The notes below the pieces were generated by a model. The model had not been told where the DNA came from, made no database searches, and saw only the letters and a list, made by a program, of their open reading frames with translations. Positions 44,167 through 52,323 of a stretch of 64,000 bases of DNA are shown here, piece after piece. The first letter of the stretch is position 1; each line of letters begins with the position of its first letter. The stretch spans positions 186,001 to 250,000 of the forward strand of contig NZ_FORP01000007.1 of the NCBI RefSeq assembly GCF_900114035.1, in the 5' to 3' direction. The DNA is from Amycolatopsis sacchari. Its GTDB lineage: Bacteria; Actinomycetota; Actinomycetes; Mycobacteriales; Pseudonocardiaceae. A program made the translations under genes and the position numbers.

Positions 44167-44266
44167 GTTCACCAGACCAGGCTGCCGCCCGGAACGCGCC
44201 CGCTGAGGGTGGCGGCGGGCGAGGGGTGGGCCGCCAGCCACACCGCGAGGCATCCGGCCGCAAGGA

Positions 44267-45550
44267 CTAGAACCGGAACAGGCCCTTGGGGCTGCCGAGG
44301 CCGGTCGGCCCGTCCCAGCCCGGTGCGGCGCCGCACAGGCGGCCGTCGAACGTCGCGCCGCCGCCGCTGCCCGGGGCGAGGCAGCGGCCGTTGCTGATGC
44401 CGCCGTTCGTGCCCGAGATGATGTCGTTGAACGCGGGCGGCCCGGCCTGGTACAGCAGGTTCGGCCCGTCCACGGCGCCGAGGTTGCCGCTCGCCGCGTA
44501 CACGCCCGCGATGAACGGCGCCGACGCGCTCGTGCCGGCGACCACCGTCCAGCCGAGCGGGTGGTTGCTGGCCGGGCTGTACGTCGTGTAGATCGCGAGG
44601 TTGTCCGCCACCGCCGAAACGTCCACGGCCGTCCGCGCGCCGTTGCATGGGGCGGTGACCTCCCCCGGCTGCCCCGGCGGCGGGGTGGCGCCGGGCACGC
44701 AGCTGGACCCGGCCCCGCTCCAGGCGCCTTCGCTGTAGGTGCTGCCCTGCTTCACCAGCTCGGTGCCGCCGACGGCCGTCACCGTCGGCAGCGCCTGCGG
44801 CCACAGGAACCGGGTCGCCTGGAAACCGCTGTCCCCGCTGGACGCCACGATCGCGACGCCGCGGTGGGCGAACTGCTGGGCCACCGGCCCCCGGATCATG
44901 CCGTCGTTGCCCGGCAGCCCGTAGCTGATGCTGATCGCGGTGGCCCCGTTGGCGATCGAGGTCTGCACCGCCGTGCCGAACGCCGACGCGTAGCGGTCGT
45001 AGTTGACGTTGCCCGAGTCGTCCGTCGTCGGCACCTCCGACAGCGGGATCTGCACCTCCAGGATCTTGCAGTTCGGGCAGGCGGCCGAGGCCATGTCGAC
45101 GTCGAGCGAGGTTTCGACGGCGATCTGCTCGTCGACGGTCGCCCCGTCGGCACCGGGGCTCGGCGGCAGCGGCGGGCCGCCGCGGAAGTCCATCTGCCGG
45201 AAGCAGCCGGTGGCGCTCGCGCACGGCGGCAGGCCGTACTGCTGCCGGTAGGTGGCCAGGTCGCTTTCCAGGTTCGGGTAGGCCCCGACGTCGATGATCG
45301 CGACCGTGCCCGAGCCCGGCGAGTTCGCCGGGATGCCGTGGGAGACCTGGAGATCGGTCGCGCCCCAGCCCATCGGCGCCTGGTACGAGCTGCCGACGAG
45401 CTTCTGGACCTGGCAGGCCAGTCGCGCGTATTTCCCCCCGCACACCGGTTCGAATCTCGAGGCACGGGCCTCGTCCGCCGCCGAGGGCGCCACCGCGAGC
45501 GCCAGGGTGAGGACGATTCCGGTGAACACCGCGAGACCGGACCGGAACAT
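44267..45550 (-). CDS. Secreted sedolisin-type (S53) serine protease without prodomain
   Basis: Exported acid-type serine-carboxyl protease of 427 residues. Signal peptide 1 to about 25 (hydrophobic core, AADEA). The sedolisin catalytic set is visible: Glu146 and Asp150 (VETSLDVD), Asp240 (ASSGDSG) and Ser341 (GTSASAP). The C-terminal DIISGTNGG...GWDGPTGLGSP matches the calcium site. The long activation prodomain of typical sedolisins is missing: mature-type sequence begins within about 30 residues of the signal peptide. Cys pairs (37/46, 110/116, 159/162) may form disulfides. ATG at 45550 follows AAGGAG. The upstream terminator suggests its own promoter in a very short space, or read-through. 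Confidence 0.88.
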   Translation of the reverse strand: MFRSGLAVFTGIVLTLALAVAPSAADEARASRFEPVCGGKYARLACQVQKLVGSSYQAPMGWGATDLQVSHGIPANSPGSGTVAIIDVGAYPNLESDLATYRQQYGLPPCASATGCFRQMDFRGGPPLPPSPGADGATVDEQIAVETSLDVDMASAACPNCKILEVQIPLSEVPTTDDSGNVNYDRYASAFGTAVQTSIANGATAISISYGLPGNDGMIRGPVAQQFAHRGVAIVASSGDSGFQATRFLWPQALPTVTAVGGTELVKQGSTYSEGAWSGAGSSCVPGATPPPGQPGEVTAPCNGARTAVDVSAVADNLAIYTTYSPASNHPLGWTVVAGTSASAPFIAGVYAASGNLGAVDGPNLLYQAGPPAFNDIISGTNGGISNGRCLAPGSGGGATFDGRLCGAAPGWDGPTGLGSPKGLFRF

Positions 45551-45589
45551 CGTGCTCCTTCTCAGTTCGATTTCGGACGGGAAAAGAAG

Positions 45590-45629
45590 CCCGGTCGCAG
45601 GCCCGTGCCGGCACGGGCCTGCGACCGGG
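45590..45629 (-). terminator. Rho-independent terminator after the small secreted protein gene
   Basis: Perfect 19-nt arms (45590-45608 and 45611-45629) around CG. On the minus strand the stem is followed by GCTTCTTTTCCC, a partial U-run. It sits 10 nt after the stop at 45640 and is the only hairpin noted here with a clear U-rich tail. Confidence 0.85.
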
Positions 45630-45639
45630 GTGGGGGCGG

Positions 45640-46095
45640 TCAGCCCAGCAGGCCGGCCAGCAGCGCGGACAGGCTCAGCAGCACGCGCTGCAGGAGCGCG
45701 TCGAGCAGCGTCGCCACGGACGGCACGTCCTGGCGGGCCGCCTGGTCCGCCGGCAGCTGCGCGATCTTGTTCGCGGCGTCGACCGCCTCGTCGTGCGCCG
45801 TCGCGGCGGTCTGCCGCGTGTCGGCCTGGATGGAGTAGCGGTCGCTGGTGGCCAGGTCCGACAGGAGCGGCTCGAGCTGGGTCAGCTCGGACCGCGCGGC
45901 CGGGGCGTTGCCCGCCTTCGCGTCCTGGACGAGGTTGTCGTGCGCGGTCTGGACCTGTGCCGCGGCGCTCTCGGTGCTCGACGTGCCGCTGCCGGCGGGG
46001 GCCGACGTCGACGCCACCGCCATGCCGGCGCCGGTCAGGCTCAGCACGGTGCCGGCGACGAGGACCGAGATGAGTCGCGCGAATCGGTTCTTCAT
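45640..46095 (-). CDS. Small secreted protein of unknown function
   Basis: 151 residues. Signal peptide with basic MKNRFAR, a hydrophobic core and a likely cleavage after MAVAS (about residue 29). Then a Ser/Thr/Ala-rich stretch, a helical Gln/Ala/Asp-rich middle (AAAQVQTAHDNLVQDAKAGNA), and a hydrophobic amphipathic C-terminus (LLDALLQRVLLSLSALLAGLLG) that could associate with a membrane or oligomerise. No Cys residues. ATG at 46095 follows GAGGAG. I do not recognise the family. A strong terminator closes the gene; the sedolisin lies beyond it. Confidence 0.85.
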   Translation of the reverse strand: MKNRFARLISVLVAGTVLSLTGAGMAVASTSAPAGSGTSSTESAAAQVQTAHDNLVQDAKAGNAPAARSELTQLEPLLSDLATSDRYSIQADTRQTAATAHDEAVDAANKIAQLPADQAARQDVPSVATLLDALLQRVLLSLSALLAGLLG

Positions 46096-46440
46096 TGTGG
46101 GCTCCTCGAAAGAGTGGGCTGTCTGCCTGCAACTCCTTACCCAATAGAGCAGAAATTCACGCAGCCTCCATCCGGTCGGGTTAACGCGAAATACCCGAGG
46201 CGCATTCACGAATCGCACACACCCCCTTTCCGGCTGAATCCCCTTCGAGTGGATCTCCTCCGGAGCCGGCGGCGGCCGTGACGCGGGGTTCCGGGCCGCG
46301 AACCCGTACGGGCGACGGCAGTAACCCACCTCAGTGGGTATAGCGGATGTCGTATCCGTTACGGGGGTAGTCACTCCATAGAGGTGACATCAGGTCGAGC
46401 CCACCGCGGCGCGCCTCCGCCCCCACGGCGCCCGCCGGTG
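46096..46440. other. 345-nt non-coding region with three consecutive inverted repeats
   Basis: No gene seen. It contains the promoter side of the small secreted protein gene (TATTGG near 46148-46143, minus strand, is a possible -10). Three dyads follow each other: ACCCAC-CTCA-GTGGGT (46324-46339), TAgCGGAT-gtcgt-ATCCGtTA (46341-46361) and GTCAC-N9-GTGAC (46370-46388). They may be operators or a structured RNA. Confidence 0.5.
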
Positions 46441-46812
46441 CTATTCGGCCGCGCCCTCATGAGCCGCGGCGGCCTCCTGGAACTCCACGATCTCGCCACC
46501 GTGCTTCCGCGCCCAGTCGGTCAGGGCCTCGATGGGCTCGACCAGGGTCCGGCCGAGGTCGGTGAGGTCGTACTCGACCCGCCGCGACGTCTCGGCACGG
46601 CGTTCGACCAGCCCGTACTGCTGGAGCCGGCGCAGCGTCTGGGTGAGGACCTTGCGGGAGACGCCGCCGATCAGGTCGACGAGCTCGCCGTGGCGGCGGG
46701 GCCCGCGGCTGAGCCCGAAGAGCACGAGCACCGCCCACTTGTCCGAGATGATCTCGACCGTGAGCCGGGTCGGGCAGTCGGCGAGGAAGACCGGATCGGC
46801 CGCGTTCCGCAT
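46441..46812 (-). CDS. HxlR-family transcriptional regulator
   Basis: 123-residue winged-helix regulator of the HxlR class. DCPTRLTVEIISDKWAVLVLFGL opens the domain with the usual conserved Cys; HGELVDLIGGVSRKVLTQTLRRLQQYGLVERR is the DNA-binding helix-turn-helix and wing. ATG at 46812 is preferred to 46842 because a -10-like TACCTT lies 8 nt upstream and an inverted repeat overlaps it. Divergent from the oxidoreductase gene, which it probably controls, as is usual for thiol- or aldehyde-sensing HxlR proteins. Confidence 0.9.
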   Translation of the reverse strand: MRNAADPVFLADCPTRLTVEIISDKWAVLVLFGLSRGPRRHGELVDLIGGVSRKVLTQTLRRLQQYGLVERRAETSRRVEYDLTDLGRTLVEPIEALTDWARKHGGEIVEFQEAAAAHEGAAE

Positions 46813-46822
46813 GAAAACCAAA

Positions 46823-46839
46823 GGTACCAGTAGGTAACC
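46823..46839. promoter_or_regulatory. Candidate HxlR operator
   Basis: GGTACC-AGTA-GGTAACC: arms TACC/GGTA around AGTA (46825-46836) overlap the likely -10 box of the regulator and lie upstream of the divergent oxidoreductase (its -10 candidate is TAACGT, 46850-46855). Position and symmetry support an operator; binding is not shown. Confidence 0.5.
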
Positions 46840-46896
46840 CATCGACCCGTAACGTCCGGGATGAGGAACGAAACCACCGGATGCGGAGGAGTCACC

Positions 46897-47880
46897 ATGT
46901 CGAGAGCCGTCGTGTTCGACGAGTTCGGCGGGCCGGAAGTGCTGCACGTCGTCGAGGAACCCGTCGTCGAGCCCGGGCCGGGCGAGGTGCGGGTCAGGAT
47001 CGAGGCGTTCGCCGTCAACCCGCTCGACCTGATGATGCGCTCGGGCACGTCACCGGCGCCCGTCCCCCTGCCGCACGCGCGCCTGGGCATCGAGGGGACC
47101 GGGGTCGTCGAGGCGCTGGGCGAGGGGACCACCGGGCTGGAGACCGGGGATCCGGTCATCATCGCGGCCATCCCCGACGCGAACGCCAGGGGCAGCTACG
47201 CCGAGCACACGACGCTCCCCGCGAGCCAGCTCATCCCCCGGCCTGCCGGGCTCACGGTCCCGGAGGCCGCGGCCATCTGGGTCAGCTTCTCCACGGCCTA
47301 CGGCGCGCTCGTCGAGAAGGCGGGGATGCGGCCCGGCGACCACGTCCTGATCACGGCCGCGTCCTCCGGCGTCGGCCGCGCGGCGATCCAGGTCGCGCGC
47401 CACCTCGGGGCCGTCCCGCTCGCGGTGACGCGGACCAGCGCGCGGACGGACGAGCTGCTCGCCGCCGGCGCCGAAGCGGTCGTCGCCACCGACCGGGAGG
47501 ACGTCGCCGAAGCCGTCCGCGCCCACACCGGCGGGACCGGTGCCGACCTCGTCCTCGACCTCGTGCGGGGACCCGGCCAGCAGGAGCTCCTGCGAGCGAC
47601 GCGGCCCGGCGGGACGCTCCTCGCGGCGGGCTTCCTGGACCCCCGGCCCACGCCCTCGCCGGAAGGGACCGACGTCACGGTCATCGGCTACCGCGGCTTC
47701 GAGCACACGCTCGACCCCGTGGTCGTCGGGCGCATGGCGGCGTTCCTGGACGCCGGGGTGCGCCTCGGCACGCTGCGCCCGGCCCTGGACGAGGTGTTCT
47801 CGTTCGACCACGTCGCCGAGGCGCACCGCCGTGTCGAAAAGGGCCTCCACGGCGGCAAGAAGGTCGTGGTGACCGTCTAG
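46897..47880 (+). CDS. Zinc-free MDR oxidoreductase (quinone reductase-like)
   Basis: 327-residue medium-chain reductase. FAVNPLDLMMRSGTSP and GIEGTGVVEALGEG form the catalytic domain; ITAASSGVGRAAIQVARHLG is the NADPH-binding loop; there are no zinc-ligand Cys/His residues. ATG at 46897 follows GGAGGAG; an ATG at 46861 is in frame but lacks a ribosome binding site. Divergent from an HxlR regulator. The stop TAG shares CTAG with the stop of the convergent SMC gene, an overlap of 4 nt. Confidence 0.92.
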   Translation: MSRAVVFDEFGGPEVLHVVEEPVVEPGPGEVRVRIEAFAVNPLDLMMRSGTSPAPVPLPHARLGIEGTGVVEALGEGTTGLETGDPVIIAAIPDANARGSYAEHTTLPASQLIPRPAGLTVPEAAAIWVSFSTAYGALVEKAGMRPGDHVLITAASSGVGRAAIQVARHLGAVPLAVTRTSARTDELLAAGAEAVVATDREDVAEAVRAHTGGTGADLVLDLVRGPGQQELLRATRPGGTLLAAGFLDPRPTPSPEGTDVTVIGYRGFEHTLDPVVVGRMAAFLDAGVRLGTLRPALDEVFSFDHVAEAHRRVEKGLHGGKKVVVTV

Positions 47881-50800
47881 CCCCCCGGCTCGTCGGCGGC
47901 CCGGCTGAACAGGCGGGTCGCCGACAGGTGGGAGGTGCCGTCCGGCTCCGGCAGGTCGTCCAGGTGGCTGCGGATCGTCGCGTCCACCGACAGGTACTTC
48001 CGCCCCGCCCGCAGGTCCGCGTCGTTGCGCAGCCGGATGATCAGCGGGAACTCCGACAGCGCACCGGCGTCGAACAGGCCCGTGGTGTAGATCAGCTGCA
48101 CGCCCAGCGCCTCGGCGACGACCCGTTGCAGCTCCAGCAGGTACCCCGCCGACGCGCGGCCGATCGGGTTGTCCAGGAACAGCACGCCCGAATGCCGGTT
48201 CCGCAGCTTGCCGCGGTTGTTGGCCCGCAGCGCGGCGAGCGTGCAGTACAGGATGATCGCCGCGGTGAGCTGCTGGCCGCCGGAGAACACGTCCCGGATC
48301 TCCGACACCCGCTGCCGCTCGGTGCGCAGGACCGAGTCCGGTTTGAGCATGTCCACCCGGAACCCCTTGGGCACCGCCGCCCGGACGCCGCGCAGCACGA
48401 GCGTCATACCGTCCCGTTTGACGTCGCGGCCGTCGCTCGTCTTGCCCGCCGCCGCTTCGTCGACGACCTGCCCGAGCGCCTCGACCAGTTCGGGCTCCTC
48501 GGGGTCGGCGAAGCGGATGCGCAGGAACTCCTGCCCCGACCAGTCGCCGAGGCCCTCCGGCAGCCGGGAAAGCCGTTGTGCGGAGCGGAGCATCCGCAGC
48601 GCACCCTCGACCATGCCCTGCAGCCGCGCGACGATGCCCGAGCGGTGCCGGTCGATCTGCGCGAGGTCGTCGGTGAGCGTCCGCAGCCGCGGCCGCAGCG
48701 CCTTGGCCCACTCGGCCGCGCTCGCGGGCAGGCTGTCCCGCCGGACCGAGATGATCTGCTGCCGCACCGGGCTCGACAGGCTCTCGAACCGCTTGTCCGT
48801 GGCGTACTGGGCGAGCGCGTCGGCGGCGGCCCGGACCCGCTTCTCTGCCTGGTCCACCGCGGTTTCGGCGTCCGTGAGCGCGGCCGTCAGCTTGCGGTGG
48901 CGGGCCTGCGCCGCCTCGACGTCACCGTCGAACACGGACTCCGGCTCACCCTCGGGAGCCAGGTGCGCGAGGGATTCGGCGAGCAGCCGGAAGCCCGCGG
49001 CGGAGGTGTTCGCCGTTTCGGCGGCGTGCTCGGCCTCGGCACGCCGCGCCTGCGCCTCCTCCCACGCGCGGGCGGCGGCACTGGCCTCCTCGGCGGCCTC
49101 GTCGATCAGCTCACGGCCGTGCTCGACGTCGCGCGGCCGGGTGTCCAGCGTGACGTTCTGGCGGGGCAGCTGGTCCAGCTCGGCCTTACACGTCGCGACC
49201 GCGCCGATCGCCTCGCTGTGCTCGGCCTCCAGCGCCGCCACCGCGCGCCCGGCCCTGGCCAGCGCCGCCGCCCGCGTCGCGGCGTCGGCGCCGTCCGCGG
49301 TCTCCAGCAGGCGGCCCGCCTGCTCGCGCACCGCCGGGTCGAGCGCCTCCAGCGCCGCGCGGGCGGCGGATTCGGCCGACTCGGCCTGGTCCAGTTCCGC
49401 GCGCAGGTCGCTGCCCACCTCCACCTTGGCGTAGGCGTCGCTCGCGGCCGCGAACGCGCGCCGCAGGGCGTCGACCGGTTCCTTCGGGGCGGGGTCCTCT
49501 TCGGACACCGAGCCGCCGCCGGGCACCTCGGCGAGTTCGGCGCGGGCGCTGCTGACGGTCCGGCGGTGACCGTCGGCCGTGCGTTGTTCCTCGGCCCCTT
49601 CCTCGCGCGCACGGGTGGCCCTCGCGGTCGCCTGCTCCGCTTCGGCCTCGGCCCGCGTCACGATCTCGCGGGCACGCTCCACTTCGTCCGTCCACTGTGG
49701 AATCCGCGCGACGCGCTCGGCCAGTTCGCCGAGACGGCGGGCCCGCTCCTCACCCGAGCGCGCTTCGGCGCGCAACGCCGGCACGGCTTCCCGCAGGCGG
49801 GCCCGGCGCGCGGCCAGCTCGGCCAGCTCACGTTCGGCCACCGCCACGGCTTCCTGGCACTCGGCGAATTCGCTCGCCGCGGCCTCCGCCTCCTCGGCGA
49901 GCGTGGCCAGCGCGCCGGGCGGGTAGTCCTCACGCCAGGTCGTGAGCTTCCATTCGAGCGCGGCGTCGTCACCGATGGCGGTGGCCAGCGCCTCCAGCTG
50001 CTTCTGCCGCCGCGAATGCCGGGCGAGGATCGCCTGGCGTTCGGTGTCGGCGGCCTCCTCGTCGTACATCGCGGGGTTGGGCGACACCAGGAACTCCACC
50101 CCGGGTGTACCGCCTTCGCGGCGGACCGCCTCGGTCGTCCCGACCGGCAGCACCGCATTGGGCAGCAGCTTGGCCTCCGCCAGCGCCGTGCGGGCCCTCG
50201 GCAGCTGAGCGGCGTCGTTGACCAGGATGCCGCCGACCAGGTGCGGCAGCTCCGCCAGCACCCGCTCGCGCTCCTTGGCGTCCATTGTGGACAGGTAACG
50301 CCAGCCCGACCGCGCGGGCACCCCGGCGGACTCCAGCACCTCCAGCGCCGCCTGCACCTCGGGCGGCTCGGGCAGGAGGCCGCCGTCGCCGAGCGCCGCG
50401 AGCGCCCGCTCGTCGACCGACTCCTCCATGCGCAACGCGGTCTGCTCGCGTTCCGCGCTCGCGCGGGCCTCCCGCAGGCGCTTGAGCAACGCGGGCGTGT
50501 CGGTCTCCAGCTGGACGTTGTCGCCGCCGAGCAGCTCCAGCAGACGCGGGTGCGCCGCGAGGCTGTCGGTGCGGCGGTTGGCCTTCGCCAGCTCGGAGGC
50601 CGCCCGGTCGGCACGGGTCTGCGCCGCGGCGGCACGCTGCTGGGCGGTGTGCAGGGCCTGCTGCGCGTCCGCGTGTTCCTCGGCCACGCGTTCCAGCTCG
50701 GCTTCACGGGACGCCAGCTCGTTCGCCGCGTTCTCGCCACGGGCACGGGCTTCCTGCGCCGCGCTCGCGACCTGCGTGCCGTCGGTGAGCAGCCCGTCCC

Positions 50801-52316
50801 GCACGGCCTGCTGCACCTGGGCGCGGACCTCCTCGATCCGCGCGCTCAGCTGGGCTTCCTCGGCGCGGTGCTGAGCCGCCCGGCCGGTCGCCTCGTCCCG
50901 CTCCCGCTGTGCCGCGGCGGCGGCGTCCTGGGCAGCGGCGGCGCGTTCCTCGGCCGCCTGCGCCTGTTCCCCCGCCTCGCGGGCGAGGGCGAGCAGGCCG
51001 CGGGCGAGCGCGTTCGCGGCGGCGTTTTTGGCTTCCAGCGCGGGTTTCGCGGTCTGCTCGCGCTCCCCCACCAGCTGCCGGATGCCGTCGGCCTTGCGCA
51101 CGGCGTTGACGTGGGCGAGCACGGTTCCCGTCTCGCGCCAGGCTTCGGCCGCGCGGCGGGCGTCGGCCAGTTCGCTGTCGAGGCGCTGCTTGTCCTCGGT
51201 GGCGCGGGCGAGCCGCAACTCGGCGACGACGCGGCGCAGTTCCGTTACGACGGCCGACAACCGGCGGTGGTCACCTTCGGCGAGCTTCTCCGCGTCCCGC
51301 GTTTCGTCCACGTACGCGGCCAGCCCGGCGAGGCGGTCCGACTCCAGCTTGTGCCGCGCCAGCACCGATCCGGCGAACGCCTGGGCGTCGGAACGGGCGG
51401 CCACGGCGAGCTTGCGGGACGCGGCCGCGAGCGACTCCTCGTCGACCAGCGGCGTGAGCAGGTCGAGCGCACCGGCGACGAAGTCCCGTTCGGCGATGAG
51501 CTCGCCGCGCTGCCCCAGGTTGTGCGCATAGGTCTGGACCACGTCGGCGAGGTCGCGCGGGTCGTCCTCGGGGATCACGGCCTTGAGCAGGAACTCGACG
51601 AACGCCTCGTCGGAGGTGAAGGCGAACGCGTCGGCCGCCTCGCCCTCCCCCGCGTTCATCGCCCGCTGGTAGCGGAACAGCTCGGTGTCCAGGCCCAGCG
51701 CGTCGAGGCGCTCGGTCCACTCGTGGTGGCGGCGGGTCCACGACAGCTCCAGCTCGGGTTCGGCGCGGTGCGCCTCGTCGAGCCGCTCCTGGAAGGCCGA
51801 CATCGTCAGCAGGCGCCCGTCGGCGGTGAACGGCAGCGTGTCCAGGCCCGTGGTGGCGCTGGGCCGGAAGCAGAACCAGGCGTCGACGAGGTTCGCCGGG
51901 TCGTTGGACACGACGTGCCCGCGCCACTCCGACACCTTGCCGGTGATGACGCGCTGCCCGGTCTCGGTGTGCTGCCACTCCAGCACGACGTGCGAAACGT
52001 CCTTGGCGGAGACGAACTTCTCCAGCACGCGGGTGTTCGTGGTGCCGACGACCTGGCGGCGGCCGGGCAGCATGACGGAGAAGATCAGCTTGATCAGCAC
52101 GGACTTGCCGCCGCCGTTCTCGAGGAACAGCACGCTCGCCGGGGACGGGCGCCGGGGCAGCCCCTGCTCGGCGGAGTGGATCCCGGCGGTGAACAACGCG
52201 TCCTGCGCCGGCGCCTTGACCAGCGGCCCGACGCCGCTGAAGTCGAGCAGCACGTCCTGGTACCGCGCGCCCGCCGGACCCACCGAGTGCAGCCGCACCC
52301 GCGAAAGCTCGTACAT
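47877..52316 (-). CDS. MukB/MksB-like SMC ATPase (large subunit)
   Basis: 1479-residue SMC-like protein. The N-terminal head has a P-loop LFLENGGGKSVL (Lys71, Ser72), where the first Gly of the consensus is Leu. The C-terminal head has the signature FSGGQQL (1345-1349) and a Walker B VLFLDNPIG in which Asn1383 replaces the usual catalytic Glu. Between lie about 1000 residues of Ala/Glu/Arg-rich coiled coil, broken by a globular hinge near 650-800 (LLGGDNVQLE...VGGILVNDAAQ...NAVLPVGTTEA). ATG at 52316 follows GGGGGAGC, 7 nt after the MukE-like gene. No JetD/MksG-type nuclease gene lies nearby. I recall similar unnamed proteins in Streptomyces. Confidence 0.88.
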   Translation of the reverse strand: MYELSRVRLHSVGPAGARYQDVLLDFSGVGPLVKAPAQDALFTAGIHSAEQGLPRRPSPASVLFLENGGGKSVLIKLIFSVMLPGRRQVVGTTNTRVLEKFVSAKDVSHVVLEWQHTETGQRVITGKVSEWRGHVVSNDPANLVDAWFCFRPSATTGLDTLPFTADGRLLTMSAFQERLDEAHRAEPELELSWTRRHHEWTERLDALGLDTELFRYQRAMNAGEGEAADAFAFTSDEAFVEFLLKAVIPEDDPRDLADVVQTYAHNLGQRGELIAERDFVAGALDLLTPLVDEESLAAASRKLAVAARSDAQAFAGSVLARHKLESDRLAGLAAYVDETRDAEKLAEGDHRRLSAVVTELRRVVAELRLARATEDKQRLDSELADARRAAEAWRETGTVLAHVNAVRKADGIRQLVGEREQTAKPALEAKNAAANALARGLLALAREAGEQAQAAEERAAAAQDAAAAAQRERDEATGRAAQHRAEEAQLSARIEEVRAQVQQAVRDGLLTDGTQVASAAQEARARGENAANELASREAELERVAEEHADAQQALHTAQQRAAAAQTRADRAASELAKANRRTDSLAAHPRLLELLGGDNVQLETDTPALLKRLREARASAEREQTALRMEESVDERALAALGDGGLLPEPPEVQAALEVLESAGVPARSGWRYLSTMDAKERERVLAELPHLVGGILVNDAAQLPRARTALAEAKLLPNAVLPVGTTEAVRREGGTPGVEFLVSPNPAMYDEEAADTERQAILARHSRRQKQLEALATAIGDDAALEWKLTTWREDYPPGALATLAEEAEAAASEFAECQEAVAVAERELAELAARRARLREAVPALRAEARSGEERARRLGELAERVARIPQWTDEVERAREIVTRAEAEAEQATARATRAREEGAEEQRTADGHRRTVSSARAELAEVPGGGSVSEEDPAPKEPVDALRRAFAAASDAYAKVEVGSDLRAELDQAESAESAARAALEALDPAVREQAGRLLETADGADAATRAAALARAGRAVAALEAEHSEAIGAVATCKAELDQLPRQNVTLDTRPRDVEHGRELIDEAAEEASAAARAWEEAQARRAEAEHAAETANTSAAGFRLLAESLAHLAPEGEPESVFDGDVEAAQARHRKLTAALTDAETAVDQAEKRVRAAADALAQYATDKRFESLSSPVRQQIISVRRDSLPASAAEWAKALRPRLRTLTDDLAQIDRHRSGIVARLQGMVEGALRMLRSAQRLSRLPEGLGDWSGQEFLRIRFADPEEPELVEALGQVVDEAAAGKTSDGRDVKRDGMTLVLRGVRAAVPKGFRVDMLKPDSVLRTERQRVSEIRDVFSGGQQLTAAIILYCTLAALRANNRGKLRNRHSGVLFLDNPIGRASAGYLLELQRVVAEALGVQLIYTTGLFDAGALSEFPLIIRLRNDADLRAGRKYLSVDATIRSHLDDLPEPDGTSHLSATRLFSRAADEPGG

Positions 52317-52323
52317 GCTCCCC

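Noticed and set aside
44170-44266. Hydrophobic C-terminal membrane anchor for the sedolisin in another frame (LVLAAGCLAVWLAAHPS)
   Set aside because: It would need a frameshift just before a stop codon that already ends the protein at the normal sedolisin C-terminus (GLGSPKG); chance hydrophobicity in GC-rich sequence is more likely.
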